A stretch of DNA of 42,277 bases from Oscillospiraceae bacterium (lineage in GTDB: Bacteria; Bacillota; Clostridia; Oscillospirales; Ruminococcaceae): NCBI GenBank assembly GCA_022511485.1, contig JAFLUJ010000002.1, forward strand, positions 1 through 42,277, in the 5' to 3' direction. The translations under genes and the position numbers were made by a program. Position 1 is the first letter of the stretch. Every line of letters starts with the position of its first letter. Under the pieces are notes generated by a model. It saw only the letters and a program-made list of their open reading frames with translations. It was not told where the DNA came from and ran no database searches. Of the stretch, positions 32,130-38,598 are shown in pieces.

Positions 32130-34363
32130 AAGAGGTTCTTATAATAACCGCGGAAATGAGCCTCTGCGGCTCAGCGGCATTTCTGCTGTATCTGCTGACC
32201 GTCCATTCCTCTCACAGACACCTTAGCTCCGGGGCAAGGTTTGTCTTTCTGAAAGCTGCTGCGCTGCTCTTTGTGCTGCCGGTTTCAAAGCTGCTCTCGC
32301 CGCTGTTTTCCCTGACCGGGAGATCAGCGCCTGCCGCCCCTGACGCGCCAGCCTATATTGTCCCGCCACAGTTTGCTGTGCCCGATGTCACTGTTCAGAA
32401 CATCCTCCCGCCTGCTGCGCCTACGCCGCCTGCCGCCCCTGATGTTCCCGATGTTATCAGGACTGCTGCAAACAGTATCGACATTCCGGCGGTTCTGGCT
32501 GTTATATGGATAACAGGCGTTGCGGTGATATTCATATGGCGGATTATATGCCGTCTGCGTTTCGAGCATAATATCAGACCCATTCTCCTTCCGGCGGATG
32601 ATGACATCATGTCGGTATATGTCCGCTGCTGCGAAAGCATGGGCGTCTCCCGCACCATACCGGTCTATATCTGCGAAAAGGTCTGTACTCCGATGATAGT
32701 AGGCGCAGTCAGACCGAAGATTATCCTCCCAAAGAAAGATATATCCCCAAAGAGCCTTGGATTTGTCTTCCGCCATGAGCTTACCCATTATCAGCGCAGG
32801 GACATTTTCGCCAAGATGTTTGTCTCCCTTGTAACGATGCTTCACTGGTTCAATCCATTGGTGTACGTCTTTGACCGGGAGTTTATCTCCGTGCTTGAGC
32901 TGTCCTGCGACGAAAGAGCAGGACGCGGACTTGACCACGACGGGCGCAAGGATTACTGCATGGCTATTTTAGAGACCGTCCCGGTTAAGAGGACTTCCAA
33001 CGTCGGGCTTATTTTCGGCACGTCCGGAAAGAAAAAATTAAAGCAGAGACTGGACAATATACTGAATTTCAGGAAAATGCGGACGTCACAGAAGATAGCA
33101 GCCGCCATTGCCGCAGTCCTTATCATCGGAGCGTCCTGTGTGATCGTTGCGATGTTTATACCTATCGACAGAACTGAACGGGACGATCTGTCCCCCATCG
33201 GAATATCGGATGAGACTGACGTGTCGGATTATTCCAATAATCTGGATACCTCAGAGAATGATAACAGCGTCCCGGATGATACCGTCTCCGATAAAACCGA
33301 TGACGAACTAACTCCGGACACAACAGGTGGGCAAGCCCAGACCACGACCGAACAAACTCAGGACACCACTGACGAACAGTCACTGCCAGCCGGCTACACG
33401 CTTAATCAGATAATGACAGGGACAGGTCATCTTCTTGACAGCGGCGGAACGGGCAGCATTGAGGGTATAGAAGACACCACAGTGCTTGTAAGCTTTGCTC
33501 TGCCGGAGGACTGGACATTCAACGGGTCCAGCGTTGCTAACGTTGGAGACACAAAGGTCTTTGAGATCGGCAGAGCTTACCCCACAGAGGAATATACTCC
33601 TGAAAAGGTGGGTTATTTCGGCGCGGATACGGTATTCCCTGCGGTCATCGAAAGCAATAATGCCGGTCACAGAGTTACTGTCTATAGTCAGGAGCTAAGC
33701 GATTCCGGGCTGTACGACTACAAGGAACACAGCAGCGCACTGCTTTCCACCGGAGATTATGATACATATGAATATATCGTTTCAAGAAACGGCTGGTCAA
33801 CATGGGTCATCTTTGTTGTAAACGAGTATTTCAGCGAGGATATTGTAGAAACGGTGCTGCGGTCGGCGAATATAACCACAGTAGAGCAGCTTCCGGCGGA
33901 GCTTGAAAGGGACATCACATATCTTCTGGACGGATTTATCCTGACCCAGGACTTTCTCTTTACCGAGCCGCCATCTTCCGGCAATGAGACCGCGGAGTAT
34001 AATGGCAGAGAATACTATAAAATAATCGACGAAAAATACGACACATGGGATGAATGGTCTGCACTGTTTTACAGCATATATACCGATGAATTTGCAAATG
34101 GTCTGCTGAACAATTTTGACACAGTGGTCAATATAAACGGCGAGACCTATTCCAACGGCGGAAGCAGGGGCGATGATACTGACAATGACTATGATTACAC
34201 GGTTATCTTTGCCAATGACAACGAGATAATGGTGGATATGACAAGAGGCTATCATCCTCAGGGAGACGAAAACTCCTTCATGGTGGACAGACTTGTCATT
34301 GTCAGAACGGACAGCGGGTGGAGAATTGAACTCTGCAACGGCTGGAAAGGTCAGGCAGAATAA
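32126..34363 (+). CDS. BlaR1-type M56 membrane metallopeptidase with non-penicillin-binding extracellular region
   Basis: 745 residues. Membrane segments at about residues 3-24, 35-55, 118-140 and 318-340 flank a zinc peptidase domain: HELTH has the zinc His217 and His221 with Glu218, and ELSCDERA supplies the third-ligand region. After the last membrane segment comes a Thr/Asp/Ser/Gln-rich linker (about 350-420), then about 320 residues of beta-rich extracellular sequence with no SxxK/SxN/KTG penicillin-binding motifs that I can see. In BlaR1 a bound signal activates proteolysis that removes BlaI. Here the signal is unlikely to be a beta-lactam. The ATG at 32126 is used because it overlaps the repressor stop. 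Confidence 0.88.
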   Translation: MKEVLIITAEMSLCGSAAFLLYLLTVHSSHRHLSSGARFVFLKAAALLFVLPVSKLLSPLFSLTGRSAPAAPDAPAYIVPPQFAVPDVTVQNILPPAAPTPPAAPDVPDVIRTAANSIDIPAVLAVIWITGVAVIFIWRIICRLRFEHNIRPILLPADDDIMSVYVRCCESMGVSRTIPVYICEKVCTPMIVGAVRPKIILPKKDISPKSLGFVFRHELTHYQRRDIFAKMFVSLVTMLHWFNPLVYVFDREFISVLELSCDERAGRGLDHDGRKDYCMAILETVPVKRTSNVGLIFGTSGKKKLKQRLDNILNFRKMRTSQKIAAAIAAVLIIGASCVIVAMFIPIDRTERDDLSPIGISDETDVSDYSNNLDTSENDNSVPDDTVSDKTDDELTPDTTGGQAQTTTEQTQDTTDEQSLPAGYTLNQIMTGTGHLLDSGGTGSIEGIEDTTVLVSFALPEDWTFNGSSVANVGDTKVFEIGRAYPTEEYTPEKVGYFGADTVFPAVIESNNAGHRVTVYSQELSDSGLYDYKEHSSALLSTGDYDTYEYIVSRNGWSTWVIFVVNEYFSEDIVETVLRSANITTVEQLPAELERDITYLLDGFILTQDFLFTEPPSSGNETAEYNGREYYKIIDEKYDTWDEWSALFYSIYTDEFANGLLNNFDTVVNINGETYSNGGSRGDDTDNDYDYTVIFANDNEIMVDMTRGYHPQGDENSFMVDRLVIVRTDSGWRIELCNGWKGQAE

Positions 34364-34373
34364 TGCAATAAAA

Positions 34374-34403
34374 GCGGACGGTTTTTAAGCCGTCCGTATT
34401 TTT
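34374..34403. terminator. bidirectional terminator
   Basis: GCGGACGG / CCGTCCGT hairpin with flanking A and T runs between convergent genes. Confidence 0.88.
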
Positions 34404-34406
34404 GTA

Positions 34407-35345
34407 TTACGCTCTCTGTCCTTGTATAGTGCTGCGTCTCCTTAGCTCCTTGTCAATGCCGTTAAGGACGGCTCGCTTATCCCTGCTCCATAAGGGAGCG
34501 ATAAGGGACTTCCATGCTCCGTCCCCGGTAAGACGTTCGATAAGCACATCCGTCGGAAGCAGTTCAAGCTGATCGCAGACAAGCTCGATGTATTCCTCCA
34601 GCTCCATTGCCCGGAATTCTCCCGGTTGATACTGCTCCGCAAGGGGCGTCCCCTCTATAATATGGAGAAGATGTATCTTTATCCCATGTATGCCAAGCTC
34701 ACCGACCCTGCGGACAGTTTCAAGCATCATCTCCCGGGTCTCCCCCGGAAGTCCGTTGATGATATGGACGCAGACATTTATCCCCCGGTCTTTCAGCATA
34801 TGGAATCCCCGGAGAAAATCCTCATAGGTGTGACACCGGTTTATTTTTTCTGCGGTGACATCGTGGACGGTCTGCAAACCCAGCTCTACAGAAAGGTATG
34901 TCCGCTTGGAAAGCTCTCCAAGATAGTCGGCAGTTTCCGGGGAAATACAGTCGGGGCGTGTGGAAATTGCCAGACCCACAACATTTTCAAAGGAAAGAGC
35001 CTCCTCGAAAAGAGCTTTCAGCCGGGGCAGGGGAGCGTAGGTGTTGGTGTTCGCCTGAAAATATGGGATGTACCGGACATCCTTTCCCCATTTTGCTTCA
35101 AGGAGCTTTTTGCCCTCTGAAAACTGCTCCGGTATGCTTAAAAGAGGACTTCCCGCAAAGTCTCCGCTTCCTGAGGCAGAGCAGTAGATGCAGCCTCCCG
35201 TCCCCTTTGTGCCGTCTATGTTGGGACAGGTAAATCCACCGTTGAGACTTATCTTGACGGTTTTTGCGCCGAAGCGTTTTTTCAGATAGTCCCCCATCTG
35301 GTTGTATCTTTTACCTGTTTCCGGGTCGGGGAGAGTAAATTTCAT
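34407..35345 (-). CDS. radical SAM protein, YhcC family (TIGR01212 type)
   Basis: 312 residues. The cluster motif is CPNIDGTKGTGGCIYC, in the form C-x9-C-x2-C seen in the YhcC/Elp3-like group rather than the usual CxxxCxxC. The protein opens with KRYNQMGDYLKKRFGAKTVKISLNGGFTCPN, and the GLAISTRPDCI and SVELGLQTVHD segments are typical. Its reaction is not established. The start ATG at 35345 has AGGAGGTATCCC upstream. It lies downstream of rpsR on the same strand but behind a terminator. Confidence 0.9.
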   Translation of the reverse strand: MKFTLPDPETGKRYNQMGDYLKKRFGAKTVKISLNGGFTCPNIDGTKGTGGCIYCSASGSGDFAGSPLLSIPEQFSEGKKLLEAKWGKDVRYIPYFQANTNTYAPLPRLKALFEEALSFENVVGLAISTRPDCISPETADYLGELSKRTYLSVELGLQTVHDVTAEKINRCHTYEDFLRGFHMLKDRGINVCVHIINGLPGETREMMLETVRRVGELGIHGIKIHLLHIIEGTPLAEQYQPGEFRAMELEEYIELVCDQLELLPTDVLIERLTGDGAWKSLIAPLWSRDKRAVLNGIDKELRRRSTIQGQRA

Positions 35346-35363
35346 AGGGATACCTCCTTAAAT

Positions 35364-35407
35364 AAAAACAGCGGCAAGGCAATATTTATTGCTTAGCCGC
35401 CGTTTTT
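35364..35407 (-). terminator. terminator of the rpsF-ssb-rpsR operon
   Basis: AAAAACaGCGGC / GCCGCcGTTTTT arms with an AAGCAATATTTATTGCTT-like inner stem; it is followed on the minus strand by TTTTTATTT. Confidence 0.85.
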
Positions 35408-35410
35408 AAA

Positions 35411-35480
35411 TCGCCCCCTGGACGGGGGGCTTAATAAACTGAATTATTTGTGTCAATTAACCGTGGGGGTCGATAATCGT
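35411..35480. repeat. ~90-bp dispersed repeat, copy C (partial)
   Basis: Hairpin GCCCCCTGGACGGGGGGC, then TTAATAAACTGAATTATT, then TTAACCGTGGGGGTCGA. It aligns with the first two thirds of copies A (10843) and B (42088); the palindromic CCCGCGGG end is absent here. Confidence 0.65.
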
Positions 35481-35497
35481 GCAGGGCGTCGCCTTGC

Positions 35498-35749
35498 TTA
35501 ATCTGCAACGTAAGGCAGAAGAGCGATATATCTTGCACGCTTGATAGCAACTGTGAGCTCTCTCTGATGATAAGCGCAAGTGCCGGTCACACGTCTGGGG
35601 AGGATCTTAGCTCTCTCAGTCATGCACTTTTTAAGTCTTGCAACATCCTTGTAATCGATCTTTTCTACTCTGTCAGCGCAGAACATACAAACCTTTTTAC
35701 GGGTTCTCTTTGCGCCTCTCGGAGCTTTTTCCTTTATATCCTTTTCCAT
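35498..35749 (-). CDS. rpsR: 30S ribosomal protein S18
   Basis: 83 residues. KKVCMFCADRVEKIDYKDVARLKKCMTERAKILPRRVTGTCAYHQRELTVAIKRARYIALLPYV is S18. The cysteines CMFC, C and C-x-x-H suggest the zinc-binding form. It pairs with S6 in the small subunit. The start has AAGGAGG eight bases upstream. Last gene of the rpsF-ssb-rpsR operon. Confidence 0.98.
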   Translation of the reverse strand: MEKDIKEKAPRGAKRTRKKVCMFCADRVEKIDYKDVARLKKCMTERAKILPRRVTGTCAYHQRELTVAIKRARYIALLPYVAD

Positions 35750-35786
35750 TATGAAACCTCCTTAAAGTATAGTTGTTTTCCGCGGA

Positions 35787-36296
35787 TCAGAACGGCAGAT
35801 CGCCGTCGCCAATTACCTCTTCAAAGTCACCCAGATCTCCGAAAGAAACAGCAGGTGCAGGAGCGTTCTGCTGTGGCGCTGCATACTGCTGAGCCGGCTG
35901 CTGACCATACTGCTGATTTGAATAACCGCCGCCCATTCCGCCGCCTTGTGACGAAGACTTTGTTTCCCCGAAGGAAACATTTTCAGCTACGACCTCGCAG
36001 GTGTAGTGTTTTACATCCGGGTGGTTGCGGTCATCGTAAGAGCCTGTCCTGAGATTTCCCTCAACAAGGATAAGCTTTCCCTTGTTAAAGTATCTGGAGA
36101 CAAATTCTGCTGTCTGACGCCATGCTACCACTGTAATAAAGTCAGTACGGCGTTCATTTGTGGTCTGGTTATTAGGACCGTCCACAGCGACAGTGAAACG
36201 GCAGGTAGAAATACCGCTCTGGGTCTGTCTCAGCTCAGGATCGGCAGTAAGCCTGCCCATAAGGATCACCTTATTTATTGCACAAGCATTCAGCAT
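35787..36296 (-). CDS. ssb: single-stranded DNA-binding protein
   Basis: 169 residues. OB-fold domain (INKVILMGRLTADPELRQTQSGISTCRFTVAVDG, WRQTAEFVSRYFNKGKLILVEGNLRTGSY) to about residue 110. A Gly/Gln-rich linker (about 118-150) follows, and the C-terminal acidic tip ends in GDLPF, which binds partner proteins. It coats single-stranded DNA in replication and repair. The ATG has AAAGGAGA about 10 bases upstream. It sits between the two ribosomal protein genes, as in other Firmicutes. Confidence 0.98.
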   Translation of the reverse strand: MLNACAINKVILMGRLTADPELRQTQSGISTCRFTVAVDGPNNQTTNERRTDFITVVAWRQTAEFVSRYFNKGKLILVEGNLRTGSYDDRNHPDVKHYTCEVVAENVSFGETKSSSQGGGMGGGYSNQQYGQQPAQQYAAPQQNAPAPAVSFGDLGDFEEVIGDGDLPF

Positions 36297-36320
36297 ATTG
36301 GTACAGTCTCCTTTCAGGTC

Positions 36321-36611
36321 TTACTTGACAGTGGTAAGTGAACGCATAACGCCATCAGTGATCTTGAACACACGGTCAAGCTCAGCAGGGAAATCGGGCT
36401 TGCTCTCAAAAGTGTAAAGAACATAGTAGCCCTCTGACTCGTAATTGATGTCGTAAGCCAGCTTTCTCTTGCCCCATTCGTTGACAGATTCCATTGTGCC
36501 GTTAGCCTCGATCAGAGCCTTGAACTTTTCGGTAAGAGCCTTTACTCCGTCCTCACCGTTTTTCAGGCTGAAAACCGCCATGGTTTCATAAGTTTCCTTT
36601 AATTTAGCCAT
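36321..36611 (-). CDS. rpsF: 30S ribosomal protein S6
   Basis: 96 residues, complete. YETMAVFSLKNGEDGVKALTEKFKALIEANG and NEWGKRKLAYDINYESEGYYVLYTFES are the S6 fold. The start has GAGGAGG about ten bases upstream. First gene of the operon, with a perfect promoter at 36672-36700 and a possible autoregulatory hairpin in its leader. Confidence 0.98.
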   Translation of the reverse strand: MAKLKETYETMAVFSLKNGEDGVKALTEKFKALIEANGTMESVNEWGKRKLAYDINYESEGYYVLYTFESKPDFPAELDRVFKITDGVMRSLTTVK

Positions 36612-36629
36612 TTTAAAACACCTCCTCTT

Positions 36630-36658
36630 GGATTACGTCCGTGACGATACGCGGACGA
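36630..36658 (-). promoter_or_regulatory. possible S6:S18 autoregulatory leader hairpin
   Basis: In the rpsF leader, CGTCCG and CGGACG (minus strand) form a 6-bp stem around a 10-base loop. Known S6:S18 leader motifs contain a CCG-bearing bulged hairpin just upstream of rpsF. The match here is by position and by a CCG on the 5' arm only. Confidence 0.35.
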
Positions 36659-36671
36659 GGATACGCTATTT

Positions 36672-36700
36672 ATTATATCATTTCCGGATTGGTTTGTCAA
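36672..36700 (-). promoter_or_regulatory. rpsF operon promoter
   Basis: On the minus strand TTGACA (36700-36695), 17-base spacer, TATAAT (36677-36672): full consensus. Confidence 0.88.
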
Positions 36701-36789
36701 GGGTAAATTTTTGTGTAATATTAACAAAATTACGAAAATATCTGTTGACTTCATTCTCCATTACTCAATGATATTAAGACGTTCAGATG

Positions 36790-36962
36790 TTAATTTTTGA
36801 GAATAGTGCATTTTTCAACCATGGGTATCAAAGCCGTATGATCGTCATAGGAAGTTATGAATGCTTCCAATATATCTTCTTTATTAATATATTTGTTTCC
36901 TCGTAACAATAAAGAGACTGATATGATGTATACACCTCATATTTTGAAAAATCAGATGCCAT
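36790..36962 (-). pseudogene. truncated, frameshifted Fic-family toxin remnant
   Basis: Directly after the antitoxin (stop and start are one base apart) a frame starts at ATG 36962 and reads MASDFSKYEVYTSYQSL, then YCYEETNILI. This matches the N-terminal part of Fic proteins (Y-x-Y-x-x-T-x-V/I-L). The frame then breaks. About four bases appear to be missing in the AT-rich run near 36872; in the shifted frame the sequence goes on as KEDILEAFITSYDDHTALIP before ending at 36790. The HPFxxGNGR catalytic motif is absent, so the toxin is inactive. Confidence 0.6.
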
Positions 36963-36963
36963 T

Positions 36964-37140
36964 TCAGCGCACCTTATACTTTTCGCAAATAATGGATACC
37001 GCTTCTTTTTTTGATATTTTTCCTTCCAGAACCTTATCAGCAAGCTGTAACGTGCTTTTAGACGGCTTCAACCCTTCAATCGCAAACGAAGCAAGGGCGC
37101 TTCTGCGCAAATTTTGATGCGAAATTTTGGACGAGTTCAT
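36964..37140 (-). CDS. VbhA-type antitoxin of a Fic toxin
   Basis: 58 residues. RRSALASFAIEGLKPS contains the Fic-inhibitory motif [S/T]xxxE[G/N] as SFAIEG, the glutamate finger that blocks ATP binding in Fic enzymes. The rest (LADKVLEGKISKKEAVSIICEKY) is the usual VbhA-like helical end. The start ATG 37140 has GAAAGG about 11 bases upstream. A promoter TTGATA-N17-TATAAT (37201-37173) precedes it. It would neutralise a Fic AMP-transferase, but its partner here is broken, so it is now an orphan. Confidence 0.75.
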   Translation of the reverse strand: MNSSKISHQNLRRSALASFAIEGLKPSKSTLQLADKVLEGKISKKEAVSIICEKYKVR

Positions 37141-37426
37141 ATAAAACAAACCTTTCGTATTATTTAATTTGTATTATATCATGGATCAAAAAAAATATCA
37201 AGTGGCGGATATGATCATTTCAGAAGATATTTTGTTTTCATTCTCCATTACCCAACATGTCAAGACCTTCAATAAGCTTGTTCCTGATTCTTTACATCTA
37301 AATAGTTGTATTTTTCTCAAAATGCATTTATTTATATGCAAATCCACCACTTTTTTTGAAAGAGTGCTATAATTAGATTGGTACTACCACAAACAGTGCT
37401 AATATCATTATAAAGGAGTTTTCCCC

Positions 37427-37702
37427 ATGTACGATACCATTTATAGCCTATACTACAATGACGATGCAAAAATTAATCAATATTTTTATTCCCACACCCT
37501 GAATGAAAACAATGAAAAGTGCCACAAGCTTATAAAGGAGCTTGAAAGCCGTCTTGACGAGGAATCCAAAACACTGCTTAAAGAATATACAGGCATACTT
37601 CCGGAAATAGAGGATGAAGAAAAACGCCGCGCCTTTCTCTGCGGTGTACAGACCGGTGCGCGGCTTATGATCGAAATTTTTACCGATGATCAGGACGGAT
37701 AA
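37427..37702 (+). CDS. DUF6809-like small protein
   Basis: 91 residues, soluble, helical. MYDTIYSLYYNDDAKINQYFY at the start and FLCGVQTGARLMIEIFTDD at the end match, from memory, the DUF6809 pattern, common in Firmicutes phages and mobile regions; function unknown. The ATG has AAAGGAG 9 bases upstream. A TATAAT -10 box is at about 37368 without a clear -35. Confidence 0.6.
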   Translation: MYDTIYSLYYNDDAKINQYFYSHTLNENNEKCHKLIKELESRLDEESKTLLKEYTGILPEIEDEEKRRAFLCGVQTGARLMIEIFTDDQDG

Positions 37703-37707
37703 AACTC

Positions 37708-37737
37708 TTGACACTTTCATCTATCGTGTGATATAAT
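37708..37737 (+). promoter_or_regulatory. promoter of the DUF3990-type pair
   Basis: TTGACA (37708-37713), 18-base spacer, TATAAT (37732-37737), 29 bases before the start at 37767. Confidence 0.8.
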
Positions 37738-37766
37738 ATTATCAGATAGTACAAAGGATTGATAAC

Positions 37767-38354
37767 ATGACAGTTGATGAACTGCCTGACATCGTATATC
37801 ACGGAACAATGTCAGTACATAAAGAAAGCTTGATTGCAGGAATAGACATAAACAAGGGATATGCTTCTACAGATTTTGGTCAGGGATTTTATACTACAGG
37901 AAATTATGAGCAGGCTGTAAGTCTTGCTAATGATAGAGCAGAAACATATAACGAAAGACACGAACAGAGTGAGAAAACATATCCAATGATTATATCGTAT
38001 TCAGTAAACAAGCGTTTATTGTCTGCTTGCAAGGGGCTGTTCTTTGATACTCCGGATGATAAATGGAAAGAGTTTATTTATAATAATCGTGTGGGAAATG
38101 GCTTTGCTGTTTCAAGTTATCATAATATCAACAGGAAATATGATTTTGTTTACGGTTTTGTCGCTGATTCAAAGATTGTCGATATGACTAAAGAGGTAAG
38201 ATGGAAAAAGGCAACTTACGGAATGTTTGTCGATAACTTAAAGCCTTTGAAATACGGCTCTTACGATCAGTTGTCTTTTCATTCAGACAAGTCAGCAGCA
38301 GTTTTAAATATTTTGAAGATTGAAATAATAGATAAGGAGGTATCGTTACTATGA
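37767..38354 (+). CDS. DUF3990-family protein (ADP-ribosyltransferase-like)
   Basis: 195 residues. YHGT at residues 11-14 and DFGQGFYTT at 36-44, followed by a QAVSLA helix, are the family hallmarks; by fold relation they correspond to the NAD-binding H-G-T and aromatic motifs of ADP-ribosyltransferases. Target unknown. The ribosome binding site is weak (AAAGGATTG). The stop overlaps the next gene by four bases (ATGA), the typical layout of a two-gene module with a small partner. Likely a toxin-like effector; that is inference from family and layout. Confidence 0.7.
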   Translation: MTVDELPDIVYHGTMSVHKESLIAGIDINKGYASTDFGQGFYTTGNYEQAVSLANDRAETYNERHEQSEKTYPMIISYSVNKRLLSACKGLFFDTPDDKWKEFIYNNRVGNGFAVSSYHNINRKYDFVYGFVADSKIVDMTKEVRWKKATYGMFVDNLKPLKYGSYDQLSFHSDKSAAVLNILKIEIIDKEVSLL

Positions 38355-38539
38355 ATAAGACTTTATTATATGTGGCTGATTCCATAAGCGAAATGTATAA
38401 CATAGATATGGAAGAGGCTCAAAGAATTGTGATGGATTCATGGTTTCCTAAAATATTGAATAAATTACCCGATTACGTTCAACATTACGATGCCGATTAT
38501 TGGGCAAAAGAGATCATGGATGATGTTGCTGTAAGATAA
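38351..38539 (+). CDS. 62-residue partner of the DUF3990 protein (antitoxin-like)
   Basis: A small, acidic, helical protein: ADSISEMYNIDMEEAQRIVMDSWFPKILNKLPDYVQHYDADYWAKEIMDD. Its place and general pattern resemble the DUF3791-type proteins that accompany DUF3990 genes, where a short helical protein follows or precedes. AAGGAGG lies nine bases upstream of the ATG, a stronger site than that of the toxin-like gene. Followed by a strong terminator shared with mfd. Confidence 0.6.
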   Translation: MNKTLLYVADSISEMYNIDMEEAQRIVMDSWFPKILNKLPDYVQHYDADYWAKEIMDDVAVR

Positions 38540-38550
38540 GGTATCAAATA

Positions 38551-38587
38551 ACCCGCTGCCCTTTAATGAAAGAGCAGCGGGTTTTTG
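38551..38587. terminator. bidirectional terminator
   Basis: ACCCGCTGC (38551-38559) / GCAGCGGGT (38574-38582) followed by a T tract; between convergent genes. Confidence 0.92.
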
Positions 38588-38598
38588 TGTATAAAAGC

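Noticed and set aside
37169..37372. A 67-codon plus-strand frame upstream of the DUF6809-like gene
   Set aside because: It overlaps the antitoxin promoter and one of the direct repeats, and lacks a ribosome binding site.
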